Made by a program: the position numbers and the translations under genes | From: Glaciecola amylolytica | GTDB lineage: Bacteria > Bacteroidota > Bacteroidia > Flavobacteriales_D > Crocinitomicaceae | Length of the DNA: 64,000 nucleotides | NCBI GenBank assembly: GCA_003856375.1 | Contig: CP034120.1 | Span: forward strand, 1,364,001 to 1,428,000 | Direction: 5' to 3' | Notes under the pieces: generated by a model | Databases searched by the model: none | What the model saw: only the letters and a program-made list of their open reading frames with translations | What the model was told of the DNA's origin: nothing | Shown: positions 36,343 through 45,825 of the stretch, one piece after another | Layout of the letters: every line of letters begins with the position of its first letter | How positions within the stretch are numbered: position 1 is the first letter of the stretch

Positions 36343-37026
36343 GTGAATAAGTTCAGTTTTATAACAATCATTGCTTGCTGCCTCTTGCTTGCTGCTTCTA
36401 ATTCGTGCAAAAAAGACGAAGCGGTGGAAATGTATTACGACTATTTCCCGCAAACTCAAGGACGTTATGTGGTTTACTCCGTTCATGAAGTGGTGGTAGA
36501 CGCACAGATCAATCAAAAAGACACCTTCGATTATTTTATCAAAACAGTTATCGGGGATACGATCATAGACAATGAGGGAAGAATTGCCCGAAAGTTTGAA
36601 CGTTATAAAAGTACGGATGCTGCTGGCCCATGGAGTATTCAGGATGTGTGGACATCTATCATCGATGGCCCGAGAGCAGAATTAGTTGAAGAAAACAACC
36701 GCACAATTAAATTGGTTTTTGCTCCTAGTGAAGATGACGAGTGGGATATGAACGCTTATAACACGCTGGATCCTTTGGATTGTTACTATTCCGGTCTGCA
36801 TGAATCGTATTCGCTGGGCGGAAATGCATTTTCATCCACCGTTACCGTAGAACAGGAAGATTTCTCTTCATTTATAGATTCCAGGAGAAAATACGAAGTC
36901 TATGCAAGAGGAGTAGGAATGGTGTATAAATACTATAAGGACTTCATCATCATCAACGGGAACCCGAATAATGTCAAAAAGGGAAGATTATTGATTATGT
37001 CGGCGGTTTCCTTCGGTCAGGAATAA
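36343..37026 (+). CDS. Lipoprotein of unknown function
   Basis: 227 residues. A lipoprotein signal ends ASNSC (lipidated Cys near 22), followed by KKDEAVEMYYDYFP and a beta-rich domain. No family is recognised. The start is GTG at 36343, chosen because it gives the complete signal peptide. It lies 69 bases after the MORN gene and may belong to the same operon. Confidence 0.75.
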   Translation: MNKFSFITIIACCLLLAASNSCKKDEAVEMYYDYFPQTQGRYVVYSVHEVVVDAQINQKDTFDYFIKTVIGDTIIDNEGRIARKFERYKSTDAAGPWSIQDVWTSIIDGPRAELVEENNRTIKLVFAPSEDDEWDMNAYNTLDPLDCYYSGLHESYSLGGNAFSSTVTVEQEDFSSFIDSRRKYEVYARGVGMVYKYYKDFIIINGNPNNVKKGRLLIMSAVSFGQE

Positions 37027-37252
37027 TTTTTATTTTCTTCCAAACTACCAAATGCTTTCAATTCCGGATCGATTGTGTTTTAAAGAAATCACCTGCTGAA
37101 AATTGATTTCCGGATAGTTAAACGGATAACAGTAAGCTAGTTATCATTGGGTGTTAAATCATTCACAACCTGATTCTTTGTGAGAATTTGTCTGAAGAAC
37201 TTGCTGCAAATCAAAGCTCCCCGCGATTTTTTTCAAAAGGTTTTACACATAA

Positions 37253-37284
37253 GTTGACATTGATAACCTTAAATGATATATTTG
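37253..37284 (+). promoter_or_regulatory. secDF promoter
   Basis: GTTG (37253-37256), exactly 20 bases, then TATATTTG (37277-37284): a textbook Bacteroidota promoter 24 bases before the ATG. Confidence 0.8.
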
Positions 37285-37308
37285 CGGGCTTAAAATATAT
37301 CAATCAAA

Positions 37309-40300
37309 ATGCGTAATAAAGGATTTTTCTGGTTTTTAACGATTTTGCTTACTGCAGTATGTGTCTATCAATTGTCATTTACTTGGGTATCCATCAACGT
37401 TGAAAACGATGCTGAACGTGAAGCCCTACTAAGAGTTGAGGAGTTAAAAAAAGAAGCTGCCACAAACGGTGATTCTGTAACATTAAATAACGGAACAACT
37501 ATCGATTTTAGTAAGCCTGAATCATTTGAACTTGCAAAAGCTGCAATGATTAACCAGGTTTTATCTGAGAAAGCTGAGAAAGCAGTTTACCCGGTAATTG
37601 GTACAAAATTTAAAGATGTAAAGGCTCGTTCTTTGGCATTTGGTTTGGATTTAGTAGGAGGTATGAGTGTAACAATGGAAATCGATGTTCCGGAGTTCAT
37701 CAAATCATATGCTCGTAACCCACGTGATTTAAAGTTCAGCAAACCATTTGATGCTGCTTATTCGATTCATACAACTCAGGGAGGTGACTTCATCGATTTG
37801 TTTATCGAGCAGTTCGAAAAGAAAAATAAAGGAGATAAATTAGCTCGTATTCTTGCGCTTTCTGAAGTGAAAGAGTTGTCTTACAATTCTTCGAATGCAG
37901 ATGTTGCAAGCTACTTCCACGATAAGATTGCAAGCTCAATGGACGGAGTGGAGCAAATCATGAGTCGTCGTATTAACCAGTTTGGTGTTGCACAGCCGAA
38001 TATCCAGAAAGAATCACGTAAGAATCGTTTGTATATCGAGCTTCCGGGAGTTCAGGATGAGGCAACTGTAGCTAAGAAATTACAATCTACGGCGAATCTT
38101 CAGTTCTACGAAACATATGCTTTGGCAGAAGTTCAAACAGCATTGAGCAACGCAAACGTTGTTTCAAGATCTCCTGAAATCAAAAAACTTGAAATCGATA
38201 CAACATCAGTTTCTACTGATTCAACAGGTACTGATACTGCAAAAGCTGCTCCGATCAAACCACTTTCTTTGAAAGGAACTGGTAACATGAAAAAGCCGTT
38301 GTTTGACTATTTGAAAGTTCAACCGGGAATGGGATTGGGAACTGCAATTGCAGAAGATGTTGAAAAAGTAAACGAAATTTTAAAGCGTTCTGATATTATC
38401 AGCTTGTTCCCTGAGGATTTGAAATTCATGTGGTCAGCGGATCTGGAAGATGTTCAGAATGGAGCGAAAGCTTACGTATTATATGCAGTAAGAATTCCTG
38501 AAGGAGGAAAAGCACTTGTTGGTGGTGGAGACATTAAATCAGCAGTACGTTCTTACAACCAGCAATCGTTGCAAACAACTGTAAGTTTGACTATGTCTGC
38601 AGACGGTTCTCAGAAGTGGGGATCAATGACAGAGAAAAACGTTGGTCGTTCGGTTGCAATTACAATGGATGATGTAGTTTATTCTGCACCGGTTGTTCGT
38701 GATGCGATTCGCGGTGGTTCAACTGAAATTTCCGGAGACTTCAGTATTGCTGAGGCAGATGATTTGGCTGGATTGTTGAATGGTGGAGCACTTCCTGCAC
38801 CATGTATCATCAAAGAACAAACGAAAGTTGGACCAACGATCGGTAAGGAAAACTCCGAATCAGGATTGGTTTCATTTGCATTTGCTTTCCTTGCGGTATT
38901 TATTTACATGTATTTCTACTACGGAAAAGGAGGTTTGATTGCAAACATCGCTTTAGCAGTTAACGTAATCCTGATCTTCGGTTGTTTGGCTTCTTTCGGA
39001 GCAGTGTTGACTTTGGCAGGTATTGCTGGTATCGTATTAACGATCGGTACGGCCGTCGATGCGAACATCCTGATCTTTGAAAGGATTAAGGAGGAGAACG
39101 CACTCGGAAAATCTCCTGAAGAAGCAGTGAATATCGGTTTCATCAAAGCATTACCTTCTATCATCGATGCGAACGTAACTCACTTATTGGTTGCAATCAT
39201 CCTGAAGATCTTTGGTCGTGGAGAAATCGAATCATTTGCAACAACATTGATCGTGGGTATTTTCACATCTGTTTTCTCTGCAATTATCATCTCTAAATTG
39301 ATCATTACATCTTCTATTGAAAAAGGACGAAAAGTTTCTTTCAGTACGAAGTATACACATAACATGTTCTCTAACTTCCATTTTGACTGGATCGGGAAAA
39401 GAAAGTATTTCTACATCTTCTCTATCACAGTTTCAATTTTAGGAGTTGTTGCGATGGCTTCCAGAGGATTAAAACAAAGTGTTGAATTTACCGGAGGTAG
39501 AACATTCGGTGTGAAAATGGAGAAAGCAGCTGATATTGAAACGATCAGAAATGCGATGGAATCTGTTTTCATTGAAAAAGACGGTGAGAAATCCAACGTT
39601 GAGATTAAAACGAAATCCAACTCGTACAACGTAGAAATCACTACAAACTACAAATTGGCTGATGCATCTGCAACAACGGATGTAGAGCAAAAAATGAAAG
39701 ATGGATTTGAGAAAATCAAAGATAAATCAGGTCAGATTCAGGTGACGGATATCCGTTCGATTTCCGCTTCTGTTTCGGAAGAAATGTGGTCTTCGGCAAC
39801 ACTTTCGATTATTCTGGCTTTGATTGCAATCTTTGCCTACATCTTCATCCGATTCGGTCAGTGGCAGTACTCTTTGGGAGCAATCATCGGATTGGCGCAT
39901 GACGTTCTGTTCGTACTCTCAGTCTTTGCATTGCTTCACGGGTTCTTACCATTCAGTTTGGATGTAAACCAGGCGTTTATTGCCGCGGTACTGACAGTAA
40001 TCGGTTACTCGATGAACGATACCGTGATTGTATTTGACCGTATTCGTGAAAGCTTGAACTTCGATAAGAATGAGCATGAGCACAAGCAAGTGATCAATGA
40101 AGCATTGAACAAAACGTTAAGTCGTACCTTCAACACTTCCATGATCTTGTTCGTAGTATTGTTGGTGATGTTCATCTTCGGTGGACCAGCAATTAAAGGA
40201 TTCTTGTTCGCATTGTTGATCGGTGTGGTAATCGGAACATACTCTTCATTGTGTGTGGCAACACCAATTTTGATCGACTTTACAAAGTCATTCAAAACAA

Positions 40301-40314
40301 AGAAAGTAAAATAA
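37309..40314 (+). CDS. secDF: Protein translocase subunit SecDF (fused SecD-SecF)
   Basis: 1001 residues. SecD half: first helix 7-27, a large periplasmic P1 domain (about 60-510, including the inserted Thr/Ser-rich linker near 300), then helices with LTIGTAVDANILIFERIKEE (the D4 motif). SecF half from about 690: one helix, a periplasmic domain, then helices with VIGYSMNDTVIVFDRIRE. Proton-driven RND-type motor that pulls exported proteins through SecYEG. Fused SecDF is usual in Bacteroidota. Codons here are visibly more uniform than in neighbours (many GTA, GCA and ATC), which suits high expression. Confidence 0.96.
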   Translation: MRNKGFFWFLTILLTAVCVYQLSFTWVSINVENDAEREALLRVEELKKEAATNGDSVTLNNGTTIDFSKPESFELAKAAMINQVLSEKAEKAVYPVIGTKFKDVKARSLAFGLDLVGGMSVTMEIDVPEFIKSYARNPRDLKFSKPFDAAYSIHTTQGGDFIDLFIEQFEKKNKGDKLARILALSEVKELSYNSSNADVASYFHDKIASSMDGVEQIMSRRINQFGVAQPNIQKESRKNRLYIELPGVQDEATVAKKLQSTANLQFYETYALAEVQTALSNANVVSRSPEIKKLEIDTTSVSTDSTGTDTAKAAPIKPLSLKGTGNMKKPLFDYLKVQPGMGLGTAIAEDVEKVNEILKRSDIISLFPEDLKFMWSADLEDVQNGAKAYVLYAVRIPEGGKALVGGGDIKSAVRSYNQQSLQTTVSLTMSADGSQKWGSMTEKNVGRSVAITMDDVVYSAPVVRDAIRGGSTEISGDFSIAEADDLAGLLNGGALPAPCIIKEQTKVGPTIGKENSESGLVSFAFAFLAVFIYMYFYYGKGGLIANIALAVNVILIFGCLASFGAVLTLAGIAGIVLTIGTAVDANILIFERIKEENALGKSPEEAVNIGFIKALPSIIDANVTHLLVAIILKIFGRGEIESFATTLIVGIFTSVFSAIIISKLIITSSIEKGRKVSFSTKYTHNMFSNFHFDWIGKRKYFYIFSITVSILGVVAMASRGLKQSVEFTGGRTFGVKMEKAADIETIRNAMESVFIEKDGEKSNVEIKTKSNSYNVEITTNYKLADASATTDVEQKMKDGFEKIKDKSGQIQVTDIRSISASVSEEMWSSATLSIILALIAIFAYIFIRFGQWQYSLGAIIGLAHDVLFVLSVFALLHGFLPFSLDVNQAFIAAVLTVIGYSMNDTVIVFDRIRESLNFDKNEHEHKQVINEALNKTLSRTFNTSMILFVVLLVMFIFGGPAIKGFLFALLIGVVIGTYSSLCVATPILIDFTKSFKTKKVK

Positions 40315-40332
40315 GGATTTATATAAGAATGA

Positions 40333-40364
40333 AAAGCGGCTTGTTAATGACAGGCCGCTTTTTT
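40333..40364 (+). terminator. secDF terminator
   Basis: AAAGCGGC ... GCCGCTTT with the inner TGT/ACA pair and a run of T after it. Confidence 0.85.
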
Positions 40365-40414
40365 GTTTTAAGCCATTTTACAACCTTTGATTTTGAGATA
40401 CATCAAAATAGAAA

Positions 40415-40492
40415 ATGCACGTCATGATTGTTATTGTATCACTCGTTCTGGCTCTATTGGTAGGAAATATTCTTATTCAGAGAAAAGATTGA
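40415..40492 (+). CDS. Candidate 25-residue membrane peptide
   Basis: ATG at 40415 (second ATG at 40424), stop TGA at 40490. The peptide is an uninterrupted hydrophobic helix (MIVIVSLVLALLVGNILIQ) ending in the basic RKD. It lies in the short gap between the secDF terminator and the convergent exonuclease gene. No good promoter is evident, so it may be chance. Confidence 0.3.
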   Translation: MHVMIVIVSLVLALLVGNILIQRKD

Positions 40493-40501
40493 AAAACAGA
40501 C

Positions 40502-41881
40502 TTAACCGTTAAAAGGAATTTTTAAAAGTTCAGGATTCTTTCTGAGATAATATCTGAGAATGGTTCGGACATCTTTGTCTTCGGGATGAAGATCAATGTA
40601 ACGAAGCCAGTTTCGGTGTGCTTGTTTTACCGTATAATAAGGAACGAAACCGAAACCACGATAAGAACCGTTTTCGATCCAAACCACGCTTTTTTCACGC
40701 TTGTCTCTTCCGCCTTCAACAATAAAGAAACTATCGTCGTCAAAAGTCAGGGAATTGATCAATGCAAGAACACGTTCATTATAAGATTCCGGAGTTTCCA
40801 TACCAACGCAGGCACCATGGCATTTTTTGACCTGATAACCGAAGCAGCTACCCGTACTTTTTTCCAAACCGCATAGTTTCTGACACAACTGATGTGTTTC
40901 CACGAGCATGAAAATGTAATCGTTTGCTTCTCTTTTTGTAGTAAAAGTGGTCAAAGGAACACTGGATGATTTACTTATTTTATCGACGTATAATTGCAGA
41001 TATCCTTTTTGGTCTTCGAAATAGAACAAACCATAAGCATAGGTATTCTTTCGAAGTGCACGATTGTATACCGGCTTATGAATTTTAATCAGTTCCGATT
41101 CGTATAAAAGTGCAATCAGTTCCGAGCCCGTCAGTTCGAATTCGATTCGTGCGATTTCCTGCCGCATAACAGAACCTTTGAGCGTTTTCACATTCTTGAG
41201 ATGCTGCTCAATGCGTTTTCTGATATGTTTGCTCTTCCCGATATAAATCAATTGATTGGTATCGTTGAAAAACTTGTAAACTCCGGGTTTGTTCGGAATT
41301 TCTTCCAAAGCTTCCAGATCCAGATTCGGATGCAGGATTTTAGGGTTTACATCTTCCTGAATGAACGTCCCCAAACCTTTTGAGTCCGTTGCAAACAATT
41401 TGGTAAACAGATGCGCAGTTGCTTCTGCATCACCTTTTGCCCGGTGCCGGTCTGTCAATTCAATTCCAAGTGCTCTTGATAATTTCCCCAAACTGTAGGA
41501 ATCATGCCCGGGAAGTACGTATCGGGAAGCTCTCACGGTACATAAGTGCGCTTTCCGGTAATCGTAACCAAGTAATTTGAATTCATGCCGGATAATTCCG
41601 TAATCAAATCCCACATTGTGAGCAACGAAAATACAGTCTTCAGTAAATTCGATGATCTGCTTGGCAATTTCATAAAACTTGGGAGCATCCTCCACCATTT
41701 TGTCGTGAATTCCCGTTAATCTCGAGATAAATTCGGGAATCGGCATTTCAGGATTGACCAAGGTGGCGAAAGAGCTGATAATTTGCGTACCATCATGCTT
41801 GTAGATCGCGATTTCTGTGATCTTTGAGGATTTTGTTGATCCACCGGTTGTTTCGATATCTACAATGGCATAATTCATCAT
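40502..41881 (-). CDS. DEDDh exonuclease fused to a GIY-YIG nuclease domain
   Basis: 459 residues. N-terminal DnaQ/epsilon-type 3'-5' exonuclease (1-170): IVDIETTGG (Asp8, Glu10), AHNVGFDYG and the DEDDh His in HRAKGDAEAT. Then a UvrC-N-like GIY-YIG domain (about 198-275): NKPGVYKFFN, LIYIGKSKHIRKRIEQH, ESELIKIHKPVYN. The C-terminal region carries four Cys in CGLEKSTGSCFGYQVKKC-like spacing (about 342-360), as in Cho/UvrC. It probably acts in DNA repair. This fusion is known in Bacteroidota and Actinobacteria. Two adjacent ATGs are possible starts. Confidence 0.9.
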   Translation of the reverse strand: MMNYAIVDIETTGGSTKSSKITEIAIYKHDGTQIISSFATLVNPEMPIPEFISRLTGIHDKMVEDAPKFYEIAKQIIEFTEDCIFVAHNVGFDYGIIRHEFKLLGYDYRKAHLCTVRASRYVLPGHDSYSLGKLSRALGIELTDRHRAKGDAEATAHLFTKLFATDSKGLGTFIQEDVNPKILHPNLDLEALEEIPNKPGVYKFFNDTNQLIYIGKSKHIRKRIEQHLKNVKTLKGSVMRQEIARIEFELTGSELIALLYESELIKIHKPVYNRALRKNTYAYGLFYFEDQKGYLQLYVDKISKSSSVPLTTFTTKREANDYIFMLVETHQLCQKLCGLEKSTGSCFGYQVKKCHGACVGMETPESYNERVLALINSLTFDDDSFFIVEGGRDKREKSVVWIENGSYRGFGFVPYYTVKQAHRNWLRYIDLHPEDKDVRTILRYYLRKNPELLKIPFNG

Positions 41882-41969
41882 GCGAAGTTACGGAATTTTT
41901 TATCTGAAGGATCGCTTCAGAATTCAAACCGAAGTTAAATAAGTTAAACAAGGAGTGGATAATATTCCT

Positions 41970-41977
41970 TAACTTTG
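41970..41977 (+). promoter_or_regulatory. -7 element of the 85-residue protein gene
   Basis: TAACTTTG fits TAnnTTTG and is 17 bases before the ATG at 41995. Confidence 0.5.
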
Positions 41978-41994
41978 CCCAAAATTGTATCAAA

Positions 41995-42252
41995 ATGGCA
42001 AATAAGAGATTAATCAAAAAGCAATTGAACGGGATGATTATTGACGTTCTTGACGAATGTTTTTCAATTCAATTGTATAACGATTCCAAAACTGAAGCTA
42101 CAGACAAGTTGATCGATGAGGCATTGAACTTCGGAGATGATGTTTTGGCAAAGATTCACGAAGCTAAATCAAAGAAAGATTTTCCTGCTATTCGTCAGAT
42201 GATGGAAGATAAAGGAGTTTATTTTATTGAGGAATTGAACGGTTTGCAATAG
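41995..42252 (+). CDS. Small conserved-looking protein, unknown function
   Basis: 85 residues, all-helical by eye, charged, no signal or membrane segment. It starts MANKRLIKKQLNGMIIDVLDE and ends YFIEELNGLQ. Regular coding pattern, its own -7 box upstream and a terminator downstream support a real gene. I cannot assign a family. Confidence 0.75.
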   Translation: MANKRLIKKQLNGMIIDVLDECFSIQLYNDSKTEATDKLIDEALNFGDDVLAKIHEAKSKKDFPAIRQMMEDKGVYFIEELNGLQ

Positions 42253-42274
42253 GATTTAAATGAATCAGATATGG

Positions 42275-42306
42275 AGCTCATTCTTTCGATAGGATGGGCT
42301 TTTTTG
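42275..42306 (+). terminator. Terminator after the 85-residue protein gene
   Basis: AGCTCATTC pairs with GATGGGCT (one G-T, one bulge), followed by TTTTTT. Confidence 0.7.
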
Positions 42307-42318
42307 TTAAGTGAAAAT

Positions 42319-42367
42319 ATACAATTGAGAATTGAAAAGCTTTTACAGTTTCCATTTTCAATTGTAT
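42319..42367. repeat. Small palindromic element, copy B
   Basis: ATACAATTGA (42319-42328) and TCAATTGTAT (42358-42367) are perfect 10-bp terminal inverted repeats. Alternatively AATTGAAAA (42330-42338) pairs with TTTTCAATT (42355-42363). The interior shares GAATTGA-AAGCTTTT and TTTCCATT with 22718-22764. It borders the acyltransferase stop codon and may serve as its terminator. Confidence 0.6.
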
Positions 42368-42368
42368 T

Positions 42369-43484
42369 TCATGCTCTGAAGTACTTTTTTAAATCAAGTA
42401 AGGGTTTTTCAAAGCAGCGATAGGAAAGAATCGAAAGCAGGCTGTTTAAAGCGATCAATAATACAAAATAGAGTACAAACCACCCGATTTGCTGCGTCAT
42501 ATTCAGTGTTTCGAAAGTCTTGCATAGGTAAAAGATCACGATGCAATGAAACAAATAGAATCCATAGGTTAATTTCCCGGCTCTTTCAAAATACGGAATC
42601 CGGTCGGCTTTGTAAAAAGAGTTCTTTGCCAGTAATTGTTCTATGAGAACAAAAGCGAAAAACAATCCGGAGATGATTCGTTCCAATGCAATGAGTTTAC
42701 CCGGAAGCAATTTCGGAACCAAAAACAAGAATCCGATTCCAAGAAGATAAATGAGGAAAATGTATCCCTTTTTCAACTCCTGAATGAAGTGAATCGTTGA
42801 TTTCTCGAAAATCCATGTTGCCAATAAACCACCGATTGCCATATCCGAAATCACACTTAAGGAATGATAATAAAGGATACTTGTGTCATCTGCATGGAAA
42901 AAGCGAAAGATCACAGAACTGAGTACAACCAGCAGGAAGAAAATCTGAAAGGACCGGATCGATTTCCATTTGAGCAGCCCGATAATCAATCCCCAGCCGA
43001 GATAGAACTGCTCTTCGATACTCACACTCCAGGTTGCGGTAAGAAAATTGAGACTGTCTTTACTTCCGTGAATAATCTCATCAAAGTTTGAAAGGAACAG
43101 TGCGTAACGCCAGAATTCATGAACGGTTTGAGTTCCGAAGGGCAGATGTGGAAACACAAAGAAACCGAACAGAACAATCACAAAATACAAAGGCCAGAGT
43201 CTCAAAATTCTCCGGATGAGGAAGAAACCGATGTGAATTTTACCCTTTTCCTTGAGTTCTTTCAAAAGGAGGTAGGTAATCAGAAATCCGCTGAGTACAA
43301 AAAACAAATTCACACCGTAATGTCCGGCCGAAGTCAGTTTTCTGACAACCAAAAAAGGAGTTGATTCAAAAAAACTTCCCCAAACTTCCCTGTTAATAGT
43401 GAAGCCGTGAAAGAGAAAAACCATCAAAGCACCAATGAATCTTAATCCATTTAAGTTCTCAAAATGAATTTTCGTTTGCTGCAT
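42369..43484 (-). CDS. Acyltransferase family 3 membrane protein (OafA/YrhL-like)
   Basis: 371 residues from the ATG at 43484. The frame is open ten codons further to a TTG, which is less likely. About ten membrane helices. Conserved features: LNGLRFIGALMVFLFHG (catalytic-type His), HYGVNLFFVLSGFLITYLL, FLIRRILRLWPLYF (Arg-rich loop) and TATWSVSIEEQFYLGWG. These integral enzymes move acetyl or other acyl groups onto surface glycans or lipids. The acceptor is unknown. It is monocistronic. Confidence 0.9.
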   Translation of the reverse strand: MQQTKIHFENLNGLRFIGALMVFLFHGFTINREVWGSFFESTPFLVVRKLTSAGHYGVNLFFVLSGFLITYLLLKELKEKGKIHIGFFLIRRILRLWPLYFVIVLFGFFVFPHLPFGTQTVHEFWRYALFLSNFDEIIHGSKDSLNFLTATWSVSIEEQFYLGWGLIIGLLKWKSIRSFQIFFLLVVLSSVIFRFFHADDTSILYYHSLSVISDMAIGGLLATWIFEKSTIHFIQELKKGYIFLIYLLGIGFLFLVPKLLPGKLIALERIISGLFFAFVLIEQLLAKNSFYKADRIPYFERAGKLTYGFYLFHCIVIFYLCKTFETLNMTQQIGWFVLYFVLLIALNSLLSILSYRCFEKPLLDLKKYFRA

Positions 43485-43586
43485 TTGTAGTCTGTACTTT
43501 TTCGGGTTGTTCAAATGTACTTATTTTTTGCAGGAACGTTTCTAAACTCGGCTGGTCTTCATCAGTCAAGCTATTGCTTTTTCTTT

Positions 43587-43594
43587 TAACTTTG
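43587..43594 (+). promoter_or_regulatory. -7 element of lhgO
   Basis: TAACTTTG, matching TAnnTTTG, 16 bases before the ATG. Confidence 0.5.
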
Positions 43595-43610
43595 CGCAAA
43601 TTTTATCTAC

Positions 43611-44822
43611 ATGGCATTCGACATAGCAATTATCGGTGGTGGAATCGTTGGAGCGGCAACATTCTATAAATTGCAAACAAGATATCCGGATCTGGCAATC
43701 GTATTGATTGAAAAAGAAGCGAAACTGGCAGATCATCAAACGGGAAACAATTCAGGAGTTATTCATAGTGGTTTGTATTACAAGCCGGGGTCTTTAAAAG
43801 CAAAGAATTGTGTTGCAGGAAGACATGAATTGGTTGCTTTTGCGAAAGAACACCACATTGCTCATGACGTTTGCGGTAAAGTGGTTGTGGCAACAGATCC
43901 GTCTGAGTTGTCCAACATGGATAAAATTTTCCAGAACGGTTTGGCGAATAATACGGAAGGAATTGAAATGATTGATGCGAAACGTGTCAATGAAATTGAG
44001 CCTTTCGTAAAAAGCATCGGAGGAATTTGGGTTCCTTGTACGGGAATTATCGATTTCCGTGGCGCTACCGAAAAAATGGCTGAGATTGCTCTTTCCATGC
44101 AGTCTAAAAGTGCCATGAAATTGAGCCATGAAGTGATTGGAATCGAACGATCAGCTGAAAAAACAGTGGTTGTTACCAATAAAGGAAATATCGAAGCGAA
44201 GTACCTGATTTTCTGTGGCGGTCTTCAGGCAGATCGTCTGGCGAAAAAAGACGGTGTGAAGTTGAAAGAAAAAGTGGTTGGTTTCAGAGGTGATTATTAC
44301 GAATTGACCGAAGAAGCGAAACACAAAGTGAAGAATTTGATTTACCCTGTTCCGAATCCGGATTTCCCTTTCCTGGGCGTGCATTTCACACGTATGACGA
44401 ACGGAGAAATAGAATGCGGACCAAACGCTGTGTTTACCTTCAAACGCGAAGGATACGGGAAAACAGATTTCTCCATGAAAGATACTTTTGATGCTTTGAC
44501 ATACAAAGGAACCTGGAAATTGTTTTTCAATAACATGAAATTCGGAATTGACGAATACAGACGCGCTTTCTCAAAACGTTTGTTTTTGAAAACACTTCAA
44601 CGTATGATCCCGAGCTTGACGATGGAAGACATTCATCCGGGAAGAGCAGGGGTTCGTGCCCTTCTTTTAGCTGAAGATGGTGACACACGCGACGATTTCC
44701 GTTTTGAATTCCATGATAATTCCATTCACGTTCTGAATGCACCTTCTCCGGCTGCTACGGCTTCTTTGGCAATTGGTGGTCAGATTGCAGATGAGGCTGA
44801 GAAGCATTTCGGATTGAAATAG
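43611..44822 (+). CDS. lhgO: L-2-hydroxyglutarate oxidase
   Basis: 403 residues, a DAO-family FAD enzyme that oxidises L-2-hydroxyglutarate to 2-oxoglutarate and passes electrons to the quinone pool. FAD motif IAIIGGGIVGAATFYKL (5-21), LIEKE at the end of the second strand, HQTGNNSGVIHSGLYY (typical of LhgO), and the C-terminal HPGRAGVRALLL and FHVLNAPSPAATASLAIGG segments (first letters as read: IHVLNAPSPAAT). Membrane association is peripheral. It is likely transcribed with the next gene, 31 bases downstream. Confidence 0.92.
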   Translation: MAFDIAIIGGGIVGAATFYKLQTRYPDLAIVLIEKEAKLADHQTGNNSGVIHSGLYYKPGSLKAKNCVAGRHELVAFAKEHHIAHDVCGKVVVATDPSELSNMDKIFQNGLANNTEGIEMIDAKRVNEIEPFVKSIGGIWVPCTGIIDFRGATEKMAEIALSMQSKSAMKLSHEVIGIERSAEKTVVVTNKGNIEAKYLIFCGGLQADRLAKKDGVKLKEKVVGFRGDYYELTEEAKHKVKNLIYPVPNPDFPFLGVHFTRMTNGEIECGPNAVFTFKREGYGKTDFSMKDTFDALTYKGTWKLFFNNMKFGIDEYRRAFSKRLFLKTLQRMIPSLTMEDIHPGRAGVRALLLAEDGDTRDDFRFEFHDNSIHVLNAPSPAATASLAIGGQIADEAEKHFGLK

Positions 44823-44853
44823 TAAGTTTTCATAAGTACCTAAATCATATTAT

Positions 44854-45684
44854 ATGGAAGCTTACATTCAGGAATCCTTTTTAATGGAAGAAGGGATTGA
44901 AAAACTGGTTGAGCGTAAACATTATACTTCGGATCATCTTTTGATCGAATTTGAAGACTTGTGGTACGATGATTCGATCAAGACTTTTTTTGTTTATGAT
45001 GATCTGAAAAGGCTTGTTCAAAACACAGAATATCAGGATGGAATCGAGATTTCGAAAACGTGCTACACATACGATAAAGCAGGCGAAATCATTGAAGAGA
45101 TTATAGAAGTGAACGGTTATCTTTTCGAAAAGCATCTATTGGAAAAAACACCCACGGGATTCAACAGGAAAACCTTTCAGGATGATTTGTTGATTGAAGA
45201 GATCATTCGCGAGTCGAAAGGTGAAAACACACACGAAGAAAGACTATACAATTCGGGAGAATTAATAGAGCATCATTTTGTGACTAAGTTCCCCGCATCC
45301 AAAAGAGAGATCCACGAAATTCATTTGATCCGGGATAAAAAACGGATATTTGTTGAAGAGCAGTTTGACGCAGATGATAATATTGTACATCTGAAAGAAA
45401 CGAACGAAAAGCAACAGGTTTTAATTGAGTTTCAATCCGAATTTCAAAATGGATTACATATTCGGAAAACAATGATTCATCACACAGACCAGAATGAAAT
45501 CGGAGTTGAAAAATCGGAATACGATGCTTTCGGTAATCTAACCGGATGGATGAAACAAGACCGGCATGGCAATCCGATTGAAACTAATCAGACTTCGTAT
45601 GACGAATTCAACAGGCAAGTCTCCTACATCAGTATTAAAAACGGGCAGAAATCACACGTTGTTATGCGTTATGTGAACCTCTGA
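44854..45684 (+). CDS. YD/RHS-like repeat protein, unknown function
   Basis: 276 residues without a signal peptide. The middle and end have loosely repeated strands of the type Y-D-x-x-G-x-I/L (CYTYDKAGEIIEE, FDADDNIVHLKE, SEYDAFGNLTGWMKQD, SYDEFNRQVSYI), as in single YD repeats of RHS proteins. A toxin domain is not seen. Strongly acidic. Function unknown. Confidence 0.65.
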   Translation: MEAYIQESFLMEEGIEKLVERKHYTSDHLLIEFEDLWYDDSIKTFFVYDDLKRLVQNTEYQDGIEISKTCYTYDKAGEIIEEIIEVNGYLFEKHLLEKTPTGFNRKTFQDDLLIEEIIRESKGENTHEERLYNSGELIEHHFVTKFPASKREIHEIHLIRDKKRIFVEEQFDADDNIVHLKETNEKQQVLIEFQSEFQNGLHIRKTMIHHTDQNEIGVEKSEYDAFGNLTGWMKQDRHGNPIETNQTSYDEFNRQVSYISIKNGQKSHVVMRYVNL

Positions 45685-45789
45685 ATAAAGCAGTTGGTTT
45701 TGCTTTTACTTAATGACTGGCTTCATTCTAACCTTGAATCATAATATTCCAGTGACCTAAAGTTTTTGCAAAAATAACTGGCGTTTTAC

Positions 45790-45819
45790 TTGTTTAGGAA
45801 CTAAATTATTATATATTTG
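45790..45819 (+). promoter_or_regulatory. Promoter of a leader or small RNA
   Basis: TTG (45790-45792), 19 bases, TATATTTG (45812-45819). The next start codon is about 260 bases away, with a terminator in between. Confidence 0.7.
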
Positions 45820-45825
45820 TTATGC

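Noticed and set aside
35497-36516. 339-codon open frame antisense to the MORN gene
   Set aside because: It spans parts of three real genes and shows no domain.
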